Below, in pieces: positions 35,749 through 44,028 of a stretch of DNA of 64,000 nucleotides. The DNA comes from Parachitinimonas caeni. Lineage in GTDB: Bacteria > Pseudomonadota > Gammaproteobacteria > Burkholderiales > Chitinimonadaceae. Position 1 is the first letter of the stretch, and every line of letters begins with the position of its first letter. The stretch lies in the NCBI RefSeq assembly GCF_030129945.1, contig NZ_JARRAF010000020.1, forward strand, positions 1-64,000, read 5' to 3'. The notes under the pieces were generated by a model that had not been told where the DNA came from, searched no databases, and saw only the letters and a list, made by a program, of their open reading frames with translations. A program made the position numbers and the translations under genes.

Positions 35749-36013
35749 CCCGTGCGCTGTACTTCCAAATCCTTCCTTTGGGCTTGTCAAATGCGGTAGC
35801 CGCTCTTGTATTCAGGCCAGCCAGCAGGATGCTACCCAGCCAACTCTTGATCGGCAGCGCCGCTTGATGCGGTGATCAGCCATCCGTCGCGTATCGCATT
35901 TCATCACGCCAATCGGTATTTCTGTCGCAAAGCGTGCTTGGGCGTCGGGCAACTTTGCTAGATTTTTCCGCTTTCAGACATGGTTTTCATCAAACTACGC
36001 ACGGATAAAACAA
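35749..36013. other. Intergenic region before the secreted-protein gene
   Basis: No gene or tRNA is visible. The promoter of the next gene is presumably in the AT-richer stretch at 35960-36010. Confidence 0.4.
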
Positions 36014-36580
36014 ATGAAACAAATGACACAAATTCTCTCGGTGCTTATTGCTTCCATGATTGCTGGCCAAGCCCTTGCGGCGGGTGATGCGATGTTCAGC
36101 TTGCGGGATGAAGATGCACCAACCGGCACGCACTTGCGCCCCGTCCGGATGGTGTCGGAGCTCCCTCTCGACCAGACATATGCCTCGCTGGAAAGCCGCT
36201 TCAAGCAAAAGATCAGGGATAGCTACGAAAAGATGGCTGAGTCGGATGAGCCGCCATTTCCTGCCAAAGGGCTGCGGCCGCTGCTAAAACATATTCTTGC
36301 TGAGCAGGACAAAGCTGGCATTGACGCTAAAGGCACGCTGGCTTTACTGGCGTCGGTGGATGATGCCGGTGTAGTGCAGTCGGTGTCGTCACTGGAAACC
36401 CCTGACCCCAAGCTGGCGCAAGTGGCGGGTGCGGTGCTAATGATGACCCCATTCAAACCGCCACGATGTAATGGGCAGCCTTGCAAGATGGATTTTTTGC
36501 TGGAAGTCGGCATCAAGTCGATCAAGGACTTAGGCACTTCGCCGCTGACGATTTCCAAAGAGCCGGTTCTGACCCGATAA
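36014..36580 (+). CDS. Unidentified small secreted protein
   Basis: A 188-residue protein with a standard signal peptide (MKQMTQILSVLIASMIAGQALA). The mature part is unknown. Its C-terminal half, GTLALLASVDDAGVVQSVSSLETPDPKLAQVAGAVLMMTPFKPPRCNGQPC, resembles the beta-alpha-beta TonB C-terminal type domain, where a Val/Gly pair and a proline mark the strands; this is only an impression. Two cysteines near the end could form a disulfide. The gene has its own terminator and stands alone between fliW and marC, so context gives no clue. Confidence 0.65.
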   Translation: MKQMTQILSVLIASMIAGQALAAGDAMFSLRDEDAPTGTHLRPVRMVSELPLDQTYASLESRFKQKIRDSYEKMAESDEPPFPAKGLRPLLKHILAEQDKAGIDAKGTLALLASVDDAGVVQSVSSLETPDPKLAQVAGAVLMMTPFKPPRCNGQPCKMDFLLEVGIKSIKDLGTSPLTISKEPVLTR

Positions 36581-36624
36581 CAGGTGTTTGATGCCCCGGC
36601 GTTGCTGTGGGTGGACTGAGGGGG

Positions 36625-36658
36625 CGATCGCCAGATGATCTTGGCGATCGGTCTTTTC
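36625..36658 (+). terminator. Terminator after the small secreted-protein gene
   Basis: 9-bp stem CGATCGCCA/TGGCGATCG with an 8-base loop (36625-36650), followed by GTCTTTTCT. Confidence 0.7.
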
Positions 36659-36674
36659 TCCCGCCAGGAACAAC

Positions 36675-37301
36675 TTAGTGACGTTGCAGCGCCGGGATCA
36701 TCTGGGTCAGCCCATCCACCATGAACTCAACCGAGATGGCGGCCAGCAGCAGGCCCATGATACGGGTAGCGATATTGATGCCGGTTTGCCCGAGTATCCG
36801 GCTGATGGGGGCTGCCATTTTCAAGGAAAGCCAGCAAATGATGCCGATGCCACCGGCACTTAGAACCAGATAGACAAAGTCATACCAATGGGTGGCTTTC
36901 TGCGCATGGATGATGACGGTACTCATCGCACCGGGGCCAGCCAGTAAGGGGATGGCCAGTGGCACCACGGCGATACTGGGTTTGTGTTCGGCTTCGACAC
37001 GCTCCTCACTGGTTTGCTTTGAGCCGCCCACCTGCGCATTCAGCATGGTAATGGCAACCAGCAGGATCAGAATTCCTCCGCCTACCTGAAAAGAAGCGAT
37101 GCTGATACCAAACAGGGCGATTACCCGTTCGCCGATCAACCCTGTAACGGTTAACACGGCTGCGACGGCAAACGCTGCGAGACGAATGGTTCGCTTGCGC
37201 TCTTTGTCACTTTGATGGCTGGTCAGACTGATAAAAATGGGGATGGCGCCGATGGGATTGATAATCACCAGTAGCGAGATAAAGGACTTCAACGCTTCCA
37301 T
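36675..37301 (-). CDS. MarC-family membrane protein
   Basis: A 208-residue six-helix protein of the MarC (UPF0056) family. Typical are LLVIINPIGAIPIFISLT near the N terminus, the VPLAIPLLAGPGAMSTVII half-repeat and the terminal GINIATRIMGLLLAAISVEFMVDGL. The function is unknown; despite the name, members are not known to confer antibiotic resistance. ATG 37301 has GGAG six bases upstream. Confidence 0.9.
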   Translation of the reverse strand: MEALKSFISLLVIINPIGAIPIFISLTSHQSDKERKRTIRLAAFAVAAVLTVTGLIGERVIALFGISIASFQVGGGILILLVAITMLNAQVGGSKQTSEERVEAEHKPSIAVVPLAIPLLAGPGAMSTVIIHAQKATHWYDFVYLVLSAGGIGIICWLSLKMAAPISRILGQTGINIATRIMGLLLAAISVEFMVDGLTQMIPALQRH

Positions 37302-37559
37302 GTGGGGCTCCATCTGGGTCGAGGGGGAAGGCCTGTCGGTCTGGTCGGCTCTGGTAGAGTCAGGGTGGATACCAGCCGATCAGCGTATGCAATCAAGCTT
37401 AGCAGCTGATCTGGAGCCCTCGCAGTAAGGTTTTCCACAGTAAGCGAGCAGACTGGCATACATTTTGTGTGCTGGCCGAACGCCCCGTATCCCTGGCCAC
37501 CGCCAGACTGCCGGTCACGGGTATAATCCGCGCCTCTTCTTGTCCTGGCGCGATTCGGA

Positions 37560-38399
37560 ATGTCTTCTGCGAGCTATCAGGTTGATCACTACGAAAATTT
37601 CCCGGTTGCTTCAATTTTGCTACCCAGGCATCTGCGGCGCCCTGTATCCATCCTCTACCACTTTGCGCGCAATGCGGATGACTTTGCTGATGAAGGTGAT
37701 CTGCCCGCTGCAGAGCGATTGCGCTTGTTGGGGGAGTACCGGGCTGAACTGGATCGTATTGCCGCTGGGCAAACACCGCTGACGCCATTGTTCCGCGACC
37801 TGGCGGGTGTCGTGGCCGAGCACGAACTGCCGCTGCAGCTGTTTCATGATCTGCTCGATGCTTTTGTGCAGGATGTCAGCAAGACCCGGTATGCCCATTT
37901 TGGTGAGGTGATGGAGTATTGCCGTCGCTCGGCCAACCCGGTGGGACGGCTGATGCTGCACCTGTTCAAAGAGGCTGAGCCGCGCAATCTCGCGCTGTCT
38001 GACGGCATATGCTCTGCCTTGCAGTTGATCAACTTCTGGCAGGATGTGGCGATTGATTACGCCAAGGGGCGGATCTATCTGCCGCAGGACGAAATGGCCG
38101 AGTACGGCGTCTCTGAGGAAGCTTTGGCGCAGCAAATGGCTGCGGGTACCGCCGATGCCCGATTCAAAGCGCTGCTAATGATGCAGATCGAGCGAAGCCG
38201 CAAGATTCTGCGTGCCGGTTCGCCACTCGGGGTTCGGCTGAAGGGGCGGATTGGGCTGGAGATACGGCTGATTGTGGTAGGGGGCGATACCATTTTGCAG
38301 AAGCTGGCAGCGGGTGGAGGCGATGTCTTCCGGCATCGCCCTGTGCTGGGCGCGAGAGATTGGCCAGGCATGATCTGGCGCGCTCTGCGCAAGCGCTAA
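37560..38399 (+). CDS. hpnC: Squalene synthase-like HpnC
   Basis: A 279-residue trans-isoprenyl-diphosphate synthase of the squalene/phytoene-synthase type, best matched to HpnC. The first aspartate-rich motif is NADDFADEGD (about 38-47) and the second is INFWQDVAIDYAKGRIYLP; YCRRSANPVGRLML is also typical. HpnC converts presqualene diphosphate onward to hydroxysqualene in the HpnCDE route to squalene/hopanoids. The partners HpnD and HpnE are not in this window. A TATAAT at 37522-37527 is a likely -10, 33 bases before the ATG. Confidence 0.88.
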   Translation: MSSASYQVDHYENFPVASILLPRHLRRPVSILYHFARNADDFADEGDLPAAERLRLLGEYRAELDRIAAGQTPLTPLFRDLAGVVAEHELPLQLFHDLLDAFVQDVSKTRYAHFGEVMEYCRRSANPVGRLMLHLFKEAEPRNLALSDGICSALQLINFWQDVAIDYAKGRIYLPQDEMAEYGVSEEALAQQMAAGTADARFKALLMMQIERSRKILRAGSPLGVRLKGRIGLEIRLIVVGGDTILQKLAAGGGDVFRHRPVLGARDWPGMIWRALRKR

Positions 38400-38447
38400 C
38401 ACCGAGTCGGATGTCAGATACAAAACAATGAAACAGGATCACAAACA

Positions 38448-39056
38448 ATGGCGCGCAGACCTTCTCAGAAACAAGTGAAAGCCGTGTACACCCTGGTCAC
38501 CGCCCGCACCTGGACCGCGCGGATCGGGGCGTTGGCCATCCTGATCGGGGCGGGTTATTCATGGTATGCCAATCCACCTTTCAAACCCGCCCGGACAGGC
38601 AGCCCACCCAAGGGGAGCGTGCAAGGCACGGTAACCGCAGTTTCGGATGGAGACACCGTTACCGTGGTGGATGGTGATCAGCAATATAAAGTGCGGCTTG
38701 CCTTCATTGATGCGCCCGAAAAGGCGCAGCCGTTCGGCCCGCGCGCTCGCCAGCAGCTGGCGGATCGCGTGCTCAAGCAAAGGGTTGAAGTCGAGGTCAT
38801 TGATACCGACCGCTATGGCCGTACCGTTGGGCGGGTACGCATGGAGGGGGCGGACATCAACTACGAGCAGGTCGCCAAAGGGCTGGCATGGCATTACACC
38901 CAGTTCGCCAAGGGGAAGCAGTCCGGCGATGACTTTGGGCGCTATGAAGATGCTATGGATAAGGCCAAGCATCAGCGTGCCGGCCTATGGTCCGATCCGG
39001 GGCCGACGGCGCCTTGGGACTATCGCCGTAGCCAGAAGGAAGCGCGTGGTGGTTGA
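38448..39056 (+). CDS. Thermonuclease-family (SNase) protein
   Basis: A 202-residue staphylococcal-nuclease-like protein with one N-terminal membrane anchor (ARIGALAILIGAGYSWYA) and the OB-fold catalytic domain: VTAVSDGDTVTV, VRLAFIDAPEKAQPFG, VEVIDTDRYGRTVGRV (with the Asp and Arg pairs of the active site) and ALWSDP-like ending GLWSDPGPTAPWDYRR. It would degrade nucleic acids at the periplasmic side. It follows hpnC by 48 bases. Confidence 0.9.
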   Translation: MARRPSQKQVKAVYTLVTARTWTARIGALAILIGAGYSWYANPPFKPARTGSPPKGSVQGTVTAVSDGDTVTVVDGDQQYKVRLAFIDAPEKAQPFGPRARQQLADRVLKQRVEVEVIDTDRYGRTVGRVRMEGADINYEQVAKGLAWHYTQFAKGKQSGDDFGRYEDAMDKAKHQRAGLWSDPGPTAPWDYRRSQKEARGG

Positions 39057-39109
39057 GGGTACTGGATTGCGTCGCGCATCACCCGTGCAACCCTAGGCTC
39101 TGGCAGTAT

Positions 39110-41866
39110 TCAGGGTTCCGCACTGGCCTGGGGTGGTTGTGAGGGGGAATCTGGCTCCAGCGCGGCACCTGGGGTGAAGCAGCCCGATTCGTCGAGCCAT
39201 AGCTGGTTGCGGCCGGCATGTTTGGCCTTGTAGAGCGCGTCATCAGCGTGCTTGAGCAGGCTGTCCGTGCTGTGAATTTCGGTGTGCGGAATGGCCGCGC
39301 AACCCAGACTGATGGTCAGGCGAACCGGATTGACGCCATCAAGCTGGCAGGGGGTGCTCTCAAGCTTCGATCTGAGCGATTCCCCCAGTGCAGCGGCATC
39401 CTGCGAACCGGTGTTGGTCAGAATCACGGTGAATTCTTCGCCGCCATAGCGTCCGACGAAATCGGTATTGCGGGTGCGGTCCCGCAGGATTTCGGCCACA
39501 TGCTGCAAGACCTTGTCGCCAACCTGATGGCCAAACTGATCGTTGACGTGCTTGAAGTGGTCGATGTCGATCATCAGCACACTCAAGGGCATGTCGTAGC
39601 GCTCGGCCCTGGCGAATTCCAGCTCCAGTTGCTGCATCAGATGACGGCGGTTATAGAGGCCGGTCAGAGCATCGGTAATCGCCAGCCGACGCAGGTGCTC
39701 GTTGGCTTCCTTCAATGCCCGTTCGGCCTGCTTGCGTTGCTGCACATCGCGCAGAATCGCAATCAGCGCTGGTTTGCCATGCAGGCTGACTATCCCGGAC
39801 GAGACTTCAACCTCGATCTCTTTGCCAAACATGTCCAGCAGGCGCGTGTCATCAATGGTGTCTACCCGGTCACCAGCCAGCCGCTGGCGACTGCGCATCT
39901 CGAACTTGTCGCGAAAATTCGGTGAGACAAAGTCGATAAAGGCGCGGTCAAGCACCTCCTGGCCTGATACGCCTACCAGCCTGGCAAACGCTGGGTTTGC
40001 GAGCAGAATTTTGTCATCCTGCGTCAGTACCACCCCGTCCGACGCGTGATCCAGCAGCAAGGAGTAGCGCTGCTCCGATTCCTCCAGCTCACTCACCAGT
40101 CGCTGTGTCTGACTGATCTCCCGCTCCAGTGCAGCATTGGCGGCGGATAACGCCATGGTCCTTTCTTCAACCAGCCTGTCGAGGTTCGCCTTGGTATCGA
40201 GCAACTCTTGCTCGGTCTGCCAGCGCTCGGTGATGTCGGTTGCCGTTGTGCCGATCGCGTATGGAGATCCCAGTGGGTCGTTCAAAATAAAACGTGTTGT
40301 CAGAAACAGGCGCTGCTCGCCCTCGTAGGGTAGCCATTCTTCCGTGGGGGTCAGATCCCCCAGCTTGAGGGCATGGCCATCGTGGTTATGCAGCATGGCG
40401 GCGACTTCGGGCTCGAATAATTCTCGATCTGTGCGGCCGATGATTTGTTCTGGAAGCAGATTGCAAAGCCGGGAAAAGCGCGCATTCGCCAACAGATAGC
40501 GACCTTCCAGATCTTTCAGGGTGACCAGAATCGGCGTATAGCGCAGCAACGCAGTCAGGCGGGCTTCGCTATCCCGCAAGGCGGCTTCGATATGCTCGCG
40601 GCGGGCCATTTCACGCTGGCGAGCGCGATTGGCAATTTGCAGCTCATCGAGCTTGAGTGACAGGTGCTGGTTGGTGGTCGCGAGTTCCTGATTCGAGGTT
40701 TCAAGCTGGCGGACGGTGGTTTCCACCCGCTCAGCCATGGCGTTGAATGCTGAGGCGACTTCGGCGACTTCATCGTTCTGTTTGAGGTAGACCCGGCGAC
40801 TGAAATCCCCTTGGGCCGCCAGGCGTGCAACCGTGGCAAGTTTTTCCAGCGGTTCGACTAGTCTGGCCAGCCAACCCAGTGCGATGCCGATGATGATGCA
40901 GAGCGTGACGAGCTGGCCAGAAATGATGCGCTTGAGCGAACGCTGACGGGCATCCTGTAACACTTGGGACAGATTGTTGGTGACCGGGCTTGCCGAGCGT
41001 TCCGGAATCACGATGACCAGTCGCCAGGGAACACTGGCGAGGGGGCGGAGCACCAGATAGTGCTGCTCATCATGAATGCTCACCTTGATCAGATCGCTTT
41101 CCCCGGTTTTCAGATTGGCCAGGGTTCGCTCAATGATGGCTGCATCCTGAATCAGCTCGCTGTTCTGCTCGTAGGAGTAGCCCGTACTGGTTTGGCTCAA
41201 GCTGACGCCGAGCAGATGGCCATTGGCATCAGCTAACGCGGAATAGCTATTGGGTACTGCGTTGCTTCGATCCAGCTCGGCCAGCAGCTGCCCTAGCGCC
41301 ACGCTGGCTCCCAGAATGCCATGGTCGCCCCGACCATTGCTGACCGGTGCCGTGAAATCTACGACCCAGCGGTTCCGCACACCGAAGTCATCAATTCGCG
41401 GAGGGTGCCAGCCGGGTTCCGGCCCGGTGCTGGTGATAGAAGTGAAACTATCGGGAACCGGCTCTTTGCGCATGTTTGCCCCACTGCGGCTGGGGAGTAG
41501 CACATAAGGTTTGCCCGTGGGCAGAAACCAGACATTGGCTCCTTGGTCGATTGTGCCGAACTGTGCCTGCTTGATGGTTTGTTCATCCGGGCGATTGGCA
41601 ATCAGGCCGGATAGCGCCTTGGCGTCATGCAGAAGACGGGTTTGCAGCTCAGCCAGCCTTACATCCAGCAAGGTGGCCCGGCTTCGGCAAAGCTGGCTTA
41701 GATAGGTCTCGGTGTATTGGTCGGAGATCGTCTTGCTCTGGGCTTCGACTTCGGCTCGCGTAGTACGTAGCTCTTGCCAGATCGAAAACGACAGACCAAT
41801 GGTAGACGCACAAAGCGTTACCACCAGCAGCAATATGAGCTTGCTCGATAGCCGTGGTGCAATCAT
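39110..41866 (-). CDS. Membrane diguanylate cyclase (Cache, HAMP, PAS-PAS, GGDEF)
   Basis: A 918-residue sensor. ATG 41866 follows GGGGTGG; a TTG seven codons upstream is an unlikely alternative. Two membrane helices (LILLLVVTLCASTIGLSFSI and QLVTLCIIIGIALGWLA) bracket a periplasmic dCache-like sensor, then a HAMP (PLEKLATVARLAAQGDFSRRVYLKQNDEVAEVASAFN), a coiled helix and two PAS domains, ending in GGDEF with RYGGEEFTVIL. An I-site RNTD lies exactly five residues before GGEEF, so product inhibition is expected. The active-site GGEEF is intact. No EAL domain. The stimulus is not readable from sequence. Confidence 0.92.
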   Translation of the reverse strand: MIAPRLSSKLILLLVVTLCASTIGLSFSIWQELRTTRAEVEAQSKTISDQYTETYLSQLCRSRATLLDVRLAELQTRLLHDAKALSGLIANRPDEQTIKQAQFGTIDQGANVWFLPTGKPYVLLPSRSGANMRKEPVPDSFTSITSTGPEPGWHPPRIDDFGVRNRWVVDFTAPVSNGRGDHGILGASVALGQLLAELDRSNAVPNSYSALADANGHLLGVSLSQTSTGYSYEQNSELIQDAAIIERTLANLKTGESDLIKVSIHDEQHYLVLRPLASVPWRLVIVIPERSASPVTNNLSQVLQDARQRSLKRIISGQLVTLCIIIGIALGWLARLVEPLEKLATVARLAAQGDFSRRVYLKQNDEVAEVASAFNAMAERVETTVRQLETSNQELATTNQHLSLKLDELQIANRARQREMARREHIEAALRDSEARLTALLRYTPILVTLKDLEGRYLLANARFSRLCNLLPEQIIGRTDRELFEPEVAAMLHNHDGHALKLGDLTPTEEWLPYEGEQRLFLTTRFILNDPLGSPYAIGTTATDITERWQTEQELLDTKANLDRLVEERTMALSAANAALEREISQTQRLVSELEESEQRYSLLLDHASDGVVLTQDDKILLANPAFARLVGVSGQEVLDRAFIDFVSPNFRDKFEMRSRQRLAGDRVDTIDDTRLLDMFGKEIEVEVSSGIVSLHGKPALIAILRDVQQRKQAERALKEANEHLRRLAITDALTGLYNRRHLMQQLELEFARAERYDMPLSVLMIDIDHFKHVNDQFGHQVGDKVLQHVAEILRDRTRNTDFVGRYGGEEFTVILTNTGSQDAAALGESLRSKLESTPCQLDGVNPVRLTISLGCAAIPHTEIHSTDSLLKHADDALYKAKHAGRNQLWLDESGCFTPGAALEPDSPSQPPQASAEP

Positions 41867-42456
41867 GACCACCCCGGTGGCCGCCAATTGGCAGGGGTGA
41901 CAGAAGCACTAAGGGATGTAGGGGGAGGGCGGCATTTCGGGCCAGAGAAGCGATATGAAGCACTGGCAGGCAGAAAAGGGCAATACCGTATTGGGTCGGG
42001 CAACAGGCCAGAGGGAAACAGTGCAAGAACTGGCAGCATCGGACCACCTCATAAATGCCATAGGGCCGAAGGATGCAAACAGGCAGCACAATCCATTTGC
42101 GGTGTGGTGAAGCCGCCAGTTGGCTTCGTTCCAGTCTCTGCTCACCTGGCTGGGGGGGCGGTCTTGTTTGGGAGTATCCGGGCGTGCCAGGCCGATGCAA
42201 CACCGCAACAGCCAGATCATTGTGCGCCACAAGTTTCTCGCGAACGACAGCAAGCCGATGAAAGCCCTTTCACTTACCACTATAGAACTGAATCAGAGGG
42301 GACTCCTAGGCGCGAATGACGTTTTGCGGTGTCTCCTTGAGGTGGTGCAAGGTCGTCGTCGCGAAAACATCCGAGATGCCTGACCTCCTGCTTCAATTGA
42401 TGCGACGACCAAGATGCCGTGGTCGTCGCGTAACAGCCCCTGCCAGGGGGCTTGGT
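41867..42456. other. Intergenic stretch between the GGDEF gene and rpe
   Basis: About 590 bases. Several open frames cross it (for example 41888-42319 and 41909-42280 complement) but none shows family signals, codon bias or a ribosome site, and I call none. A 10-bp hairpin GCGACGACCA/TGGTCGTCGC lies at 42402-42429 and a second GC-rich hairpin near 42437-42451; both are on the rpe 3' side and may terminate rpe. Confidence 0.5.
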
Positions 42457-43134
42457 TTATACCGTTGCCAGCTGTGCCCGCATGGCCTCGATGGTGGTGC
42501 GATAGTCGCCACTGCCATAAATCGCAGAACCTGCAACAAAAGTATCTGCGCCTGCTTTGGCCGCCGCCGCGATGTTCTCGGTCTTGATGCCGCCATCGAC
42601 CTCCAGCCAGATTTCCTGCCCGGTTTCTGCTTGGTAAGCGTCGATACGGGCGCGAACCTGTGAAATCTTGCGCAAGGCTTCAGGAATAAAGGCTTGGCCG
42701 CCAAACCCGGGGTTAACCGACATGATCAGCACCATGTCGATCTTATCCATGACGTGATCGAGATAGGAGAGTGGCGTGGCTGGGTTGAACACCAATCCGG
42801 CCTTGCAGCCCTGATCCCGGATCAATTGCAAGGTACGGTCGATATGTTCACTGGCTTCCGGGTGAAAGGTAATGATATTGGCACCGGCTTTGGCAAACAT
42901 CGGCACCAGGCTATCAACAGGCTTGATCATCAAGTGCACATCGATCGGCGCTTGGGTGTGCGGCCGTATTGCCTCGCACACCAACGGACCGATTGTCAGA
43001 TTGGGCACATAATGGTTATCCATCACATCAAAGTGAATGATGTCAGCACCTGCTGCGATGACCGCTTTTACTTCTTCCCCTAAACGGGCGAAGTCGGCAG
43101 ACAGGATGCTCGGAGCAATGCGATAGTTGCGCAT
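42457..43134 (-). CDS. rpe: Ribulose-phosphate 3-epimerase
   Basis: A 225-residue TIM-barrel enzyme of the usual family length. Motifs: [38 protein letters not shown] (metal-binding His and Asp), [22 protein letters not shown] and the phosphate-binding [12 protein letters not shown] followed by VAGSAIYG. It interconverts ribulose-5-phosphate and xylulose-5-phosphate in the pentose-phosphate pathway. The gene is divergent from apaG. Confidence 0.97.
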   Translation of the reverse strand: MRNYRIAPSILSADFARLGEEVKAVIAAGADIIHFDVMDNHYVPNLTIGPLVCEAIRPHTQAPIDVHLMIKPVDSLVPMFAKAGANIITFHPEASEHIDRTLQLIRDQGCKAGLVFNPATPLSYLDHVMDKIDMVLIMSVNPGFGGQAFIPEALRKISQVRARIDAYQAETGQEIWLEVDGGIKTENIAAAAKAGADTFVAGSAIYGSGDYRTTIEAMRAQLATV

Positions 43135-43299
43135 ATTTTTTTAAGCCTTGCGGATTGAAAAATTCAATTTTAACGCCAACTTGCGACTACCCCCGAATTC
43201 GTGTGCAATGCACGGTTGCGTGGGCATTCTGCCTGCACGATTGTTGCTGTACGCAGCTCCAAGTTAATTCACACCGCTACAACGATGCCTGAAGAAAAG

Positions 43300-43683
43300 A
43301 TGTCTGAAGAGAAGAAATACCTGATTACTGTCGAGGTCAAGGCGCAGTATCTGCCCGATCAGTCGAGCGAAGTTGATGAGCGCTATGTATTCGCCTACCA
43401 CGTATCCATAGCGAACTCCGGCGAGCAGCCGGCGCAATTGGTAGGCCGCCATTGGATCATTACGGACGCAATGAACACCGTCGAAGAAGTTCGGGGGGCC
43501 GGTATTGTGGGAGAGCAACCCTTGTTGAATCCGGGTGAGCGTTTCGAGTACACCAGCGGCACGGCTTTGGGTACGCCCGTCGGTACCATGCGCGGTAGCT
43601 ATCAGATGGTCGCGCAGGATGGCCATCGATTCGAAGCAGAAATTCCTGAATTTGTCCTCTCGGTTCCCCGCACCCTGCACTGA
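43300..43683 (+). CDS. apaG: ApaG protein
   Basis: A 127-residue ApaG. The start MSEEKKYLITVEVKAQYLPDQSS is the usual one; frames from 43285 or 43201 only add unrelated residues. The beta-sandwich core shows RYVFAYHVSIANSGEQPAQLVGRHWIITDA, VEEVRGAGIVGEQPLLNPGERFEYTSGTALGTPVGTMRGSYQMV and a C-terminal strand IPEFVLS. The role is unclear (Co/Mg resistance in enterobacteria, possibly phosphate-ester binding). Confidence 0.95.
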   Translation: MSEEKKYLITVEVKAQYLPDQSSEVDERYVFAYHVSIANSGEQPAQLVGRHWIITDAMNTVEEVRGAGIVGEQPLLNPGERFEYTSGTALGTPVGTMRGSYQMVAQDGHRFEAEIPEFVLSVPRTLH

Positions 43684-43689
43684 CCCCAC

Positions 43690-43718
43690 ACTGGCTGCCC
43701 GCCAATAGGGCAGCCAGT
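43690..43718 (+). terminator. Hairpin after apaG
   Basis: Perfect 11-bp stem ACTGGCTGCCC with a 7-base loop, six bases past the apaG stop; only a weak CTC stretch follows. Confidence 0.6.
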
Positions 43719-43917
43719 CTCAGCCCTTCCCGCCTCGGATGCTTCTTGTATTTATCCCTTGTCGAAATAATTTACAACTTGGGTGTCTAAGAAGTTATCA
43801 ACAATAGTTATCAACTGGTACTATGTGGGTTCAAAAATTCTGTATGTTGGGAATTTCTTGATAAAACAAGGGTATGACGGAAAGTCCTATACGTCCGATG
43901 GACGGTTTGACCTGACT
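43719..43917. other. AT-rich leader before the DUF1631 gene
   Basis: No supported gene. A 64-codon frame from 43783 lacks a ribosome site and family signals. The repeated GTTATCAAC/TTATCAACA pattern at 43793-43815 resembles a DnaA box imperfectly; two copies are too few to call. Confidence 0.4.
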
Positions 43918-43946
43918 TTGCTTCGTCAATTATCATTTGCTAATAT
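43918..43946 (+). promoter_or_regulatory. Sigma-70 promoter of the DUF1631 gene
   Basis: TTGCTT (43918-43923), a 17-base spacer and TAATAT (43941-43946), the -10 also being extended (TGC before it). It lies about 85 bases before the ATG. Confidence 0.7.
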
Positions 43947-44028
43947 GCTTTTGTCACAAACGGAATCGGATGCTTGAGCGCTTCTGGCCGATGTGATCAT
44001 CTGGGTCAAGTATGAGGTGGAACGCATC

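Noticed and set aside
41888-42319. 143-codon frame after the GGDEF gene
   Set aside because: Lacks ribosome site and hydrophobic or family patterns; the stretch looks non-coding.
43787-43820. Two TTATCAAC-like sequences, perhaps DnaA boxes of an origin
   Set aside because: Only two imperfect matches, no DnaA gene, no AT-rich unwinding region and no cluster of boxes.
43783-43977. 64-codon frame before the DUF1631 gene
   Set aside because: GTG start, no ribosome site and no family resemblance; it overlaps the promoter of the DUF1631 gene.
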